From: Geobacter sp.
GTDB taxonomy: Bacteria > Desulfobacterota > Desulfuromonadia > Geobacterales > Geobacteraceae
Assembly (NCBI GenBank): GCA_003490025.1
Contig: DNJC01000028.1
Location: 1-43,771 of the forward strand
DNA: 43,771 bases
Direction of reading: 5' to 3'
Positions 1 to 6,936 of the stretch are shown piece by piece. A program made the translations under genes and the position numbers. How positions within the stretch are numbered: position 1 is the first letter of the stretch; each line of letters opens with the position of its first letter. The notes beneath the pieces were generated by a model that had not been told where the DNA came from, ran no database searches, and saw only the letters and a program-made list of their open reading frames with translations.

Positions 1-719
1 GCCGCCAGGTCATCTGCTATCCGACCGGGGTTCCTGGGCGGGAATTTCGGCTGGTGGTTCACAATGCAGTCGACCAGCCCGCGGTGCTGAAGGATCCGCA
101 CCGAAGGCGTCCCCCTCACCTCGACCTGGCACTGCGGGTGTGAGAAATACACGATTCCGTCGATCCACGCCTTGTGGCGCCTCTCCTTGAGGAAGTTGGT
201 CAGCGCCCAGATCTGCCCCTTCACCTGCTTGATCGGGTTCTTCATGTGCGAGGAGTACGGCGTCCCCCGCCTCCCCACCTTGTGGATCACCCACTCCCGG
301 TCTTCCTCCGATCCGGCGATTCTGCTGTTGTTGTTCTTGACCTCGATCACGAACAGGCCGTTCGGCCCCACCACGACGAAATCCATCTCGCTAAAGCCGG
401 ATCGCCCCCCCGCACTGGGTATCATCAACTGGTTCAGGATGAAGTAGGAGTCAGGGAGGGTTGAGAGAACCTTCAAGGTGGCATCCTCGCCCTGCGCTCC
501 CGCCCTCTTGATGGTCCCGGCATTGAGCATGAGGACCACGAGGATGGCGAGAGCGCCGAGAAACAACCACCATAGTTGCGGGAGAACGGCGATGGCGAAG
601 ATGACGACGGGCACGCCTATTGCCACTGCGTACTTCCTCGACCTGTTCGCTTCGGCCGTCAACCGGTTAGCTGTCACATATCTTGTATCTGCCAATTCAG
701 ATTCCCTTATCACTGTCAT
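1..719 (-). CDS. NERD-domain membrane protein (partial, C-terminus beyond window)
   Basis: Open from an ATG at 719 to the left edge with no stop, so the C-terminus is missing. The visible ~239 residues show a hydrophilic start (MTVIRESELADTRYVTANRL), one or two membrane segments at about residues 30-67, then a nuclease-related domain from about residue 80: SGFSEMDFVVVGPNGLFVIEVKNN. This matches the NERD core, in which the D of MDFVVV and the EVK form a restriction-endonuclease-like active site. NERD proteins (PF08378) are membrane-anchored and thought to act on nucleic acid; no substrate can be named here. An in-frame ATG at 755, preceded by GAG five bases upstream, is an alternative start adding 12 residues. 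The gene points away from the IS at 852-2413, which lies behind its 5' end. Confidence 0.8.
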   Translation of the reverse strand, partial: MTVIRESELADTRYVTANRLTAEANRSRKYAVAIGVPVVIFAIAVLPQLWWLFLGALAILVVLMLNAGTIKRAGAQGEDATLKVLSTLPDSYFILNQLMIPSAGGRSGFSEMDFVVVGPNGLFVIEVKNNNSRIAGSEEDREWVIHKVGRRGTPYSSHMKNPIKQVKGQIWALTNFLKERRHKAWIDGIVYFSHPQCQVEVRGTPSVRILQHRGLVDCIVNHQPKFPPRNPGRIADDLA

Positions 720-816
720 AACAACGCCGACTGCTGTTATGCCACGTAATGTCATTTATCTCAACACTCACCTGACGCTGCAGCTAGCACCCAAAATGGC
801 AGAAACTGCTTGTTCG

Positions 817-845
817 TTGTCATTGTGCATGAAAGTCTGTTATGT
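817..845 (+). promoter_or_regulatory. Candidate ancestral promoter of the AraC-type gene, now cut off by the IS
   Basis: TTGTCA (817-822), a 17-bp spacer and TTATGT (840-845) make a moderate sigma-70 match on the plus strand. The IS begins at 852, immediately after it. If the IS and one copy of its target duplication are removed, this site lies about 60 bp upstream of the ATG now at 2447, a normal distance. Assignment is by inference only. Confidence 0.35.
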
Positions 846-851
846 AATTAT
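845..851. repeat. Target-site duplication, left copy (TAATTAT)
   Basis: TAATTAT directly abuts the left inverted repeat of the IS. The identical heptamer is at 2414-2420 just outside the right end. One more base (G at 844 and G at 2413) also matches, so the duplication could be read as 8 bp. Confidence 0.85.
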
Positions 852-2413
852 CTCAACTTTCGCAGGAGGGCATTTAGCCGCAACCGCTTGAAATGGTGCC
901 AGTTTAGTGGACTTGCAAGGCCGAAAGAAGCATCCATTTCTTGAAAGGTAGCGGCAACTCCGCCACGAACTGCTCAATCAATTGCGTCATCAGTTCTTTG
1001 GTAAATCCGGCAACGTTATTCAGCGAGCGCTCAAGTAAGTTCAGCAGTAATGCAAGCGCCTCCGTCAAGCTCCTCTGCCTCAGTTCGTCGCAGGTGGCAT
1101 GAAAGAGGTCCCCAAGGGTTCGTGGGTCAGCATTCGTCCTTCTCGCTAGTTCCAAGACGATATAGCGGCAAAGCACTACCGTCGTGTGTGCAACCAGAGC
1201 ATCAAAGGAGCGACTCTGGCACTCTTTCGCGAGATTCAGAAAGGACTTGGTCATCTTGAAGAACACCTCGATGTCCCAGCGGCGCCCGTAGAGCTTGGTG
1301 ATCTCCTCGTCTGCCAACGTGGTGTCAGTTGAAAGAAGCGCCAGCCAACTCTTCTTGCTTCTGTCTCGAACGAACACGATCTTAGCCGCGACGGGATTGC
1401 CCTTGTCATCCTCGCCAATGGTCACCATGACAGAAGCCAGGACCTTGGCCCGTCCCGGCCGCTTGCGGACCCAGTTGAACAGTTCCTTCAGGGTCATGGC
1501 ATCACCCTGGAAGGTGTAGCGGGTCTTGGAGTCCTTGAGCATGCAGATGGTATGCATACCCAGAGCATGAATCCGCCTGATGGTGACGGGAGCGGCAAAC
1601 CAGCTGTCAAACAGGAGATAGCGTGCCTTGGTGCCGGCGGCCATGGCCATCTCCACTAATTCCACCAGCACATCGGGAGCCTTTTTCATGCTTTCCTGGC
1701 GGCGCTTGTAGCCGTTGGTGCGCTTGTCCAAGTCGGTACGCATTGCGGCAAGGCGGTTCTCCTCCTTCGCGGAACTCAGCAGGGAGAAGAGCATGGGGAC
1801 GAAGCTGTTGCCATCCGACCAGCCCAAAGTGAGCATCCTAAATCCGCGGTGGTATCTCTTGGTGTTATGATCGTGGATCCTGGCCAAAAGCTCCACACCT
1901 TTACTTCGGTCACGGCGATACAGGGTATCGTCAGCGATTAGCACCTTGGTGGTGCTATCATCCGTCAGCGGCAGAAGTTTCTGCACGATGATTCTGGCGC
2001 TAAGCAGGAGCAAAAACCTCCGCCAGTTCGACGACACGCAGTTCAAGAACCGGTAGACAACGTCCTTTCCTATGCCGGACGGTACGTCGGGAGTATCCGG
2101 AGTTGACAACAACCGGAACAGGTTCTTCCCAGTAAAGACCATCGTGAGCAAAAACTGGAACAGTATGTCCAGCGAAACGCCCTTATCTTTCCTGATGTTG
2201 CTTTGCCGAAGGAGATTGCCGAGCTTATGATTGTGAAAGAACGAATTTATCTGATTCTCAAGGGTGACGGTTTCTGCTACACTCGGGCTCATAGCGTCCT
2301 TTCTTTGTTAAGATGTATTTGCTGGGGAGCAAAGGCATTTTAATACAGATCGTGACGCTATTCTATTTTTAATTACAGCAGCTTACATGATTTACCCAAC
2401 TGCGAAAGTTGAG
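852..2413 (-). mobile_element. Complete IS4-family insertion sequence, 1562 bp
   Basis: The ends are perfect 13-bp inverted repeats CTCAACTTTCGCA (852-864, and its complement at 2401-2413). A looser match continues inward (G, two variable bases, GGG). A direct duplication TAATTAT flanks the element (845-851 and 2414-2420), so it arrived by transposition and has not rearranged since. It holds one intact transposase gene on the minus strand. The 7-bp duplication is shorter than the 9-12 bp usual for many IS4-family groups but is known for some subgroups. Confidence 0.9.
904..2292 (-). CDS. IS4-family DDE transposase
   Basis: A 462-residue transposase that cuts and joins the ends of the surrounding IS. 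The three acidic catalytic positions are visible: the first Asp in VLIADDTLYRRDRSK (about 120), the second in YLLFDSWFAAP (about 228), and the Glu of the YREK-like motif LYGRRWDIEVFFKMTK (about 340). The N-terminal region (FHNHKLGNLLRQSNIRKDKG) is typical of IS4-family members whose genomic neighbours are often annotated as transposase DDE_5 or DDE_Tnp_1. Full length, no frameshift or stop, so probably active. The start ATG is preceded by AAAGGACGCT. It fills most of the element and stops about 50 bp from the left end. Confidence 0.9.
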   Translation of the reverse strand: MSPSVAETVTLENQINSFFHNHKLGNLLRQSNIRKDKGVSLDILFQFLLTMVFTGKNLFRLLSTPDTPDVPSGIGKDVVYRFLNCVSSNWRRFLLLLSARIIVQKLLPLTDDSTTKVLIADDTLYRRDRSKGVELLARIHDHNTKRYHRGFRMLTLGWSDGNSFVPMLFSLLSSAKEENRLAAMRTDLDKRTNGYKRRQESMKKAPDVLVELVEMAMAAGTKARYLLFDSWFAAPVTIRRIHALGMHTICMLKDSKTRYTFQGDAMTLKELFNWVRKRPGRAKVLASVMVTIGEDDKGNPVAAKIVFVRDRSKKSWLALLSTDTTLADEEITKLYGRRWDIEVFFKMTKSFLNLAKECQSRSFDALVAHTTVVLCRYIVLELARRTNADPRTLGDLFHATCDELRQRSLTEALALLLNLLERSLNNVAGFTKELMTQLIEQFVAELPLPFKKWMLLSALQVH

Positions 2414-2420
2414 TAATTAT
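2414..2420. repeat. Target-site duplication, right copy (TAATTAT)
   Basis: Direct repeat of 845-851, just outside the right inverted repeat and 26 bp upstream of the AraC-type regulator start. Confidence 0.85.
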
Positions 2421-2446
2421 TTCGACATGGAAAGGAGCCTACTGAC

Positions 2447-3436
2447 ATGGATGCCAATTGCTCGAAACTGCGCAGGATTGCGGTAACAACATACGATGGA
2501 GCGGAACTTCTGGACACCACCGGCCCGATCGAAGTGTTCAACATGCTCAACCGTTGCCTGGGCGAGGAAGATTGCCCCAAAAGGGGCTATGAGATCCTTC
2601 TTGTTGGCGAGACCCCCGGTCCCTTCGCATCGGCCTCCGGGACGAGGCTGGTAGCCGACTGCTCCTGGAACGACCTTGCGGGCGGGACAGACACCGTCAT
2701 AGTTCCCGGGGGTCCGGATGCCGCGCTGGCGAAGGCGATGAAGAACGAAGCCCTGCTGGCGTGGCTGAGAACAGCGGCAAAAGGGACGCGGCGCCTTGTC
2801 TCCGTCTGCACCGGCGCCTTTCTTCTCGCGGAGGCCGGGCTTTTGAACGGACGACGGGCGACGACGCACTGGATGGATATCGAACGACTGCGCCAGGAAT
2901 ACCCGGACGTCGTCGTGGAGAGCGACGCCATCTACATACGGGACGGTTCGGTCGCCACCTCCGCCGGCGTGACGGCGGGGATGGATCTCGCGCTCTCGCT
3001 GGTCGAGGAGGACTTCGGGAAAAAGACCGCGCTGGCCGTTGCCCGGCGGCTGGTGATGTTTTTCAAGAGGCCCGGCGGGCAGGCGCAGTTCAGCACGCAA
3101 CTGCGCGCACAGATGGTCGAGGGGGGGCAGCTCGCCCCGTTGCTTTCGTGGCTGAGGGAGAATCCCTGCAGCAAGGTCTCCGTCGAGGAGCTTGCCTACA
3201 GGGCCGCCATGAGCCCACGCAACTTCGCCAGGGTGTTTCTGCGCGAGACCGGGAAGACGCCGGCGAAATACCTCGACCAGCTGCGCATCGAGCGATGCGT
3301 CACCTTGCTCGAAGACGGCAACCTGCCGATAGAAAGGGTTGCCCTGGAGAGCGGGTTCAGCTGCGCCGAGCAGATGCGGCGCGCGTTCGTGCGCGAGAAG
3401 GGAGTGACTCCCCTGGCATACCGCACCAGGTTCTGA
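2447..3436 (+). CDS. GlxA-type AraC-family transcriptional regulator
   Basis: 329 residues in two domains. Residues ~8-180 form a DJ-1/PfpI (class I glutamine amidotransferase-like) domain, with VIVPGGPDAAL and the nucleophile-elbow region LVSVCTGAFLLAEAGLL; in regulators this domain acts as a ligand sensor rather than an enzyme. Residues ~220-329 are a C-terminal AraC DNA-binding domain with two helix-turn-helix units (SVEELAYRAAMSPRNFARVFLRETGKTPAKYL; IERVALESGFSCAEQMRRAFVREKGVTPLAYR). AAGGAG precedes the ATG. The DUF2917 gene follows after 16 nt, so the pair is probably one transcript and the regulator may control its partner. An IS4 element ends 33 bp before the start codon and likely displaces the native promoter. 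The effector is unknown. Confidence 0.88.
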   Translation: MDANCSKLRRIAVTTYDGAELLDTTGPIEVFNMLNRCLGEEDCPKRGYEILLVGETPGPFASASGTRLVADCSWNDLAGGTDTVIVPGGPDAALAKAMKNEALLAWLRTAAKGTRRLVSVCTGAFLLAEAGLLNGRRATTHWMDIERLRQEYPDVVVESDAIYIRDGSVATSAGVTAGMDLALSLVEEDFGKKTALAVARRLVMFFKRPGGQAQFSTQLRAQMVEGGQLAPLLSWLRENPCSKVSVEELAYRAAMSPRNFARVFLRETGKTPAKYLDQLRIERCVTLLEDGNLPIERVALESGFSCAEQMRRAFVREKGVTPLAYRTRF

Positions 3437-3452
3437 AGGAGGAGGATATGTT

Positions 3453-3722
3453 ATGAGATACCTGCTAAACAGGGGAGAAGTGCTGACCGTTGAAGCGATC
3501 GACGCCGTCGAGGCGCTGACGGTAGCCGCGGGACAAGCCTGGATCACGCGCTCAAGCGACACCCGCGACTACTGCCTGGAGGCGGGCGACCGGCTCGCCA
3601 TTCGCAAGGGGGAGAAACTGATCGTCGAGGCGTTGCAGGAGACTTCGGTGACGGTGACAGGTAACGAGTCGAAGGCAAGTATCCTCATCAGCGCAGTATG
3701 GGCGGGGCGATCGCCGGCCTGA
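3453..3722 (+). CDS. DUF2917 family small protein
   Basis: 89 residues (MRYLLNRGEVLTVEAIDAVEALTVAAGQAWITRSSDTRDYCLEAGD...). The pattern of a short beta-rich protein with a GxAWIT segment and a GDRLAIRKGEKLIVEAL segment fits the DUF2917 family, a cupin-like small protein of unknown role that is often found beside AraC-type regulators. No signal peptide or membrane segment. A strong Shine-Dalgarno, GGAGGAGGA, lies before the ATG. It follows the regulator gene by 16 nt in the same direction, which argues for co-transcription. Function unknown. Confidence 0.75.
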   Translation: MRYLLNRGEVLTVEAIDAVEALTVAAGQAWITRSSDTRDYCLEAGDRLAIRKGEKLIVEALQETSVTVTGNESKASILISAVWAGRSPA

Positions 3723-3773
3723 CATTGAACATTGAGCCCTCCGCTCTCTCAGAACGATCAGCTGTATGAAGTT

Positions 3774-3791
3774 TGAACAGCACTGTTCAAT
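3774..3791. promoter_or_regulatory. Perfect palindrome, possible operator
   Basis: TTGAACAG-CA-CTGTTCAA is an 8-bp perfect dyad with a 2-bp centre in the 199-bp gap between the DUF2917 gene and the LamG gene (131 bp before the latter's ATG). It lacks a T-run, so it is not an obvious terminator. The symmetry suggests a binding site for a dimeric repressor or activator; no cognate protein is assigned. Confidence 0.4.
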
Positions 3792-3921
3792 GTGCAAACT
3801 CTGAACACAACTGCCGTTAATTTTTAGGCCGGTCATTAGCTGATTCCAGACACTTGAACTTGGCTTACGCATTGCAGAACAGTCAGTAAAACCCGCCATT
3901 TTTCTGCGTAAGGGAGTTCTT

Positions 3922-5244
3922 ATGACTGCCTACAAAAGCATTTTGATTACCGCGGTTCTTGCGTTGTCTGTGTCGACACCGGCCCTCGCCTCGTACCAGG
4001 AGATGGTTTTGGCGGATACCCCTGAGGCATACTGGCGTCTGGGAGAGTCGTCGGGCACTATCGCCTACGACAGCAGCGGGCACGGACACAACGCCACCTA
4101 TTCGGGTCCGACACTCGGGGAGCCAGGGGCTATGGCAGGAGACAGCGACACCGCGGTACTGTTCGACTCCTCCGACCTCATTCAGGCTACCGGCACCTAC
4201 TTCATTCCGAACCTGGACTCCTGGACAGTTGAGGCCTGGGTCAAAGCGCCTTCCACCAGCGCGCAGATGCCGATAGTCAGCTGGTATGCCGGCGGCTACG
4301 CCTTGGGGCACGACGGCACCTACACATTGATCATCGGTGACAAGGGGCTCCCCGCCTATGTCATACGAGATGCCAGCGGCAACTCCATTGCCGTAACCGG
4401 TACGACTCCGGTAACAGACTCGATATGGCACCACTTGGTCGGTGTCCTGGACCGCCAGGGGGGAAGCGTCAGTCTCTATGTCGATGGAACGGAGGTAGCG
4501 TCCGCTCCAGTCACTGTGCTGGGACTGATCGCGGACTCGTTGACGATACCCTTGAACGTCGGCGAGCAATACAGGGATTGGGCAGCTTCGCCTCACTTCG
4601 TGGGGATAATGGATGAGGTCGCGATATATCGATCCGCTCTCAGCGCCGAAAGGGTCAGCCTCCACAATGCTGCCGGGCGCGGGCTCGCCATCGATACAGA
4701 TGGCGACGGAGTGATGGATGTACTCGACAAGTGTCCCGGCACCCCGTTGGGATTACCGGTCGACGCCATTGGCTGCATCGCCTATTGCCCGCCGCCGTCG
4801 AAAACAGAATTCGACGCCGCCCTTGCTGACGCCTTGGCCGCTCAAAGCGCCACCGTTGCGGGAAAAGACGCGACCATCTCCGCCCTGAACGCCGAGGTCA
4901 ATCTGCTCACGGCAGCCGTTTCATCGAAAGACGAAACCATCGCATCCCTGCAGACGCAGATCTCCAGCCTCAATGCAACCATAGCCGAGCTGCAGCAGCA
5001 AGTTACCGCCCTGAAAGCGCAGGTAAGCGTGATGTACACCAAGGAGCAGCTGGATCAGGCCGTACTTTCAGCCCAGCAGTCGTTAGTCTCGACGATCCCG
5101 GCGACCCTGAGCGGCATTTTCGGGGATCCCGCCTTCGCGCTCCCCGGAAACAGTGTCACGGAGCAGATCACCGCCCTGACCAGCGCCATCGGCAGCATGC
5201 CGGCCGGGCAGATCAAGAAGCTGCAGGAGCAGTTGACCCGATGA
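3922..5244 (+). CDS. Exported LamG-domain protein with coiled coil
   Basis: 440 residues. A clear signal peptide (MTAYKSILITAVLALSVSTPALA) is followed by a concanavalin A/LamG-like jelly-roll domain at about 27-245 (YWRLGESSGTIAYDSSGHGHNATY; FTVEAWVK-like SWTVEAWVK; WHHLVGVLDRQGGSVSLYVDG; FVGIMDEVAIYRSALS). A thrombospondin-type-3-like calcium-binding stretch (DTDGDGVMDVLDKCPGTPLG) lies near 250-280, with two Cys and a further pair close by. Residues ~295-375 are an alanine/serine-rich coiled coil (heptads in the SKDETIASLQTQISSLNATIAELQ region). The tail has no obvious anchor. LamG domains usually bind glycans or proteins at the cell surface. Probably periplasmic or outer-surface; the ligand is unknown. 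Confidence 0.8.
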   Translation: MTAYKSILITAVLALSVSTPALASYQEMVLADTPEAYWRLGESSGTIAYDSSGHGHNATYSGPTLGEPGAMAGDSDTAVLFDSSDLIQATGTYFIPNLDSWTVEAWVKAPSTSAQMPIVSWYAGGYALGHDGTYTLIIGDKGLPAYVIRDASGNSIAVTGTTPVTDSIWHHLVGVLDRQGGSVSLYVDGTEVASAPVTVLGLIADSLTIPLNVGEQYRDWAASPHFVGIMDEVAIYRSALSAERVSLHNAAGRGLAIDTDGDGVMDVLDKCPGTPLGLPVDAIGCIAYCPPPSKTEFDAALADALAAQSATVAGKDATISALNAEVNLLTAAVSSKDETIASLQTQISSLNATIAELQQQVTALKAQVSVMYTKEQLDQAVLSAQQSLVSTIPATLSGIFGDPAFALPGNSVTEQITALTSAIGSMPAGQIKKLQEQLTR

Positions 5245-5273
5245 GAAAAGGCGCGAAGCCCCCACATCACTTC

Positions 5274-5504
5274 GTAAACCGGGACAGATTTAATCGTAAA
5301 CCGGGACGTAAACCGGGACAGATCTAATTGTTTCCAATATGCGTAAACCGGGACAGATTTGGTAAACCGGGGTAAACCGGGACAGATTTAATTGTTTCCA
5401 ATGAAGTTGGAATCTACTGGTAAACCGGGACAGATTTAATTGTTTCCAATGAAGTTGGAATCTACCATAACCCATTAGCATAAAATAAATCTGTCCCGGT
5501 TTTC
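5274..5504. repeat. Cluster A of REP-like 85-bp palindromic units
   Basis: One complete 85-bp unit lies at 5420-5504, preceded by a chain of 3'-truncated copies starting at 5274, 5296, 5308, 5343, 5362 and 5372, each beginning GTAAACCGG. The complete unit has 17-bp outer arms AAACCGGGACAGATTTA / TAAATCTGTCCCGGTTT and an inner dyad TTCCAA-TGAAG-TTGGAA. It therefore folds as a long hairpin with a nested stem. The GTAA tetranucleotide beside the hairpin foot recalls the GTAG/GTGG mark of REP elements mobilised by RAYT (REP-associated tyrosine) transposases. No RAYT gene is in the window. Assignment to REP/RAYT is inference; the repeat structure is directly visible. Confidence 0.85.
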
Positions 5505-5535
5505 ACAGGACAGCCCAGATCATGGATTCCACTCC

Positions 5536-6134
5536 TTACTGTATGGTCAGGGTATGGTTGACCGACTCGATGTTCACAATCCAGTACCCTTTCCAGGGTT
5601 CAATCTGCGGGTTGTCCCCCATAATCGTCCAGGAATCATAGGTGGTACCGTTCCACCAGTAGACGGCGCCGCCGATCTTGGTGCCGGTGATGGCTTCGGA
5701 AAGAGGTGCACCGTCGATCAGCCAGTTCGTAGCGATACCGGTCTTGTTTGTGGTACCGGGGTTGGCGATCATCGTCCAGCCAGGCTTTAGCGTCAAAGTA
5801 TTGGTGGCTGGGGCGGCAGTACCGGTATATGCCAGCAAGGTGCTGCTGCTGGAGGCTTTGGCGAAATAACCCAGGCCCGGAGCAATGTTTGATACCGTCA
5901 CATAGCTCCCTAGCTGGGTGTTGCTCGACTCCGCTGTGGCGCCGGAGGGGACCCACTGATAGATGGCGCTGACCGGGGTGCCGAAGAGGGTGCCTGGATT
6001 GACGCCGGCAGTGTTGTAGGGTACTGCGATGATATTCCAGCCGTTGTAGAGCGGCGTCCTGACGGTGGTAACCACAGTCAGGGACGAATCCTCATTGGAG
6101 GTGACAGTGTACTGGTATATGGTGTTTGGCTTTG
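5536..6134 (-). pseudogene. C-terminal remnant of a secreted beta-rich protein, truncated by repeats
   Basis: An open frame runs leftward from the edge of repeat cluster B (6134) to a TAA at 5536, about 199 residues (KPNTIYQYTVTSNEDSS ... GYWIVNIESVNHTLTIQ). Its only possible start codon at hand is an internal GTG at 6075 without a Shine-Dalgarno. The content (LYNGWNIIAVPYNT; LKPGWTMIANPG; GAVYWWNGTTYDSWTIMGDNPQIEPWKGYW) contains two copies of a 'GW..I..P' sheet module common in C-termini of exported proteins of this bacterial group. The 5' end is missing where the REP-like cluster begins. The stop codon lies only 31 bp from cluster A, so repeats bracket the fragment on both sides. Confidence 0.7.
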
Positions 6135-6404
6135 GTAAACCGGGACAGATTTAATTGTTTCCAATGAAGTTGGAATCTACCATAACCCATTAGCATAAAA
6201 TAAATCTGTCCCGGTTTTCATTAGCATAAAATAAATCTGTCCCGGTTTTCAATCGTAAACCGGGTAAACCGGGACAGATTTAATTGTTTCCAATGGGGTA
6301 AACCGGGACAGATTTAATGGTAAACCGGGACAGATTTAATTGTTTCCAATGAAGTTGGAATCTGCCATAACCCATTAGCATAAAATAAATCTGTCCCGGT
6401 TTTC
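6135..6404. repeat. Cluster B of REP-like 85-bp palindromic units
   Basis: Two complete 85-bp units: 6135-6219 (identical to 5420-5504) and 6320-6404 (one A-to-G difference). Between them are a 5'-truncated piece (6220-6250) and 3'-truncated pieces starting at 6255, 6264 and 6298. Near-identity of units more than 800 bp apart argues for recent spread. The unit is 85 bp, not a multiple of three, and contains stops, so it breaks any reading frame it enters. Gene remnants lie on both sides. Confidence 0.88.
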
Positions 6405-6543
6405 CACTGACCACTTCCCCCGCCGTATTCCCGACGGAGACGATTCCCCCGCTGCAGATCATGGTTCCCGTCTCGGTCGCAAACGCCGGGGCGTGGATAG
6501 CTGCGCCAGCGAAAAGCGCCGCAACGAAGATGCATGTTCTCAT
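6405..6543 (-). pseudogene. N-terminal remnant of a DUF2845-like secreted protein
   Basis: Start ATG at 6543 with a good AGGAGG. The first ~47 residues are a signal peptide (MRTCIFVAALFAGAAIHAPAFA) followed by ETGTMICSGGIVSVGNTAGEVVSG. The C-GG-VSVG-T--EVV pattern resembles the start of DUF2845 proteins, small periplasmic proteins that normally continue with a KCGxP motif. Here the frame runs instead into repeat cluster B at 6404 and stops within it. Whether this fragment and the one at 5536-6134 were ever one gene cannot be decided: DUF2845 proteins are short, so two different genes may have been joined by a repeat-mediated deletion. Confidence 0.65.
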
Positions 6544-6936
6544 AGCCTTCCTCCTATTATCCGCAGAAGACGCCGATCGGTCCTTAGCCCCCGGGTTGTG
6601 CGCTGCAGAAAATCGATGAGCCACAAAGCTCCCCCTCTCTAGCTGGCATCCAAGCAGCCCACACAAGACAGTTTAGATGTCGCCAATGAACTGCGGCATA
6701 GATAACGCGTCCTTAAGTCCATGTCAACGGGAACATTATCTGTTCATACAGCTGATGTAAGCGTTAAAGGCCCTTATTTGGAGTAGGCCTCAATGTGAGA
6801 TGCATATAACGTTGCCAATGGTGAGCCTTTAATTATATACTTCGCAAAAAACTTGGAGGGCTGGATGGCAGTTTACACATCCACGTTGCTCTTTATTTTC
6901 CTGACAAACGGAACTGCATAAATCACAGGAGGGAAC
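6544..6936. other. 393-bp intergenic region between divergent genes; possible GEMM-like leader
   Basis: No convincing gene. On the minus strand, upstream of the truncated gene at 6543, the stretch CGCACAACCCGGGGGCTAAGG (about 6582-6602) resembles the 3' half of GEMM (c-di-GMP-I/cGAMP) riboswitches, which read roughly GACGCAAAGCC-n-GG-CTAA. It is followed by a CCGATCGG palindrome. The usual 5' box GGCAAACC and GNRA loop are not recognisable, so this is weak. The plus-strand half is AT-rich near 6830-6850 and ends in the AGGAGG before the TTG at 6937. Confidence 0.25.

Noticed and set aside
478..891. Plus-strand reading frame of 137 codons
   Set aside because: It lies opposite the 5' part of the NERD gene and runs into the IS end; no Shine-Dalgarno and no recognisable domain.
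5274..6404. CRISPR array
   Set aside because: Units are palindromic, variably truncated and directly abutting, with no uniform unique spacers and no cas genes nearby.
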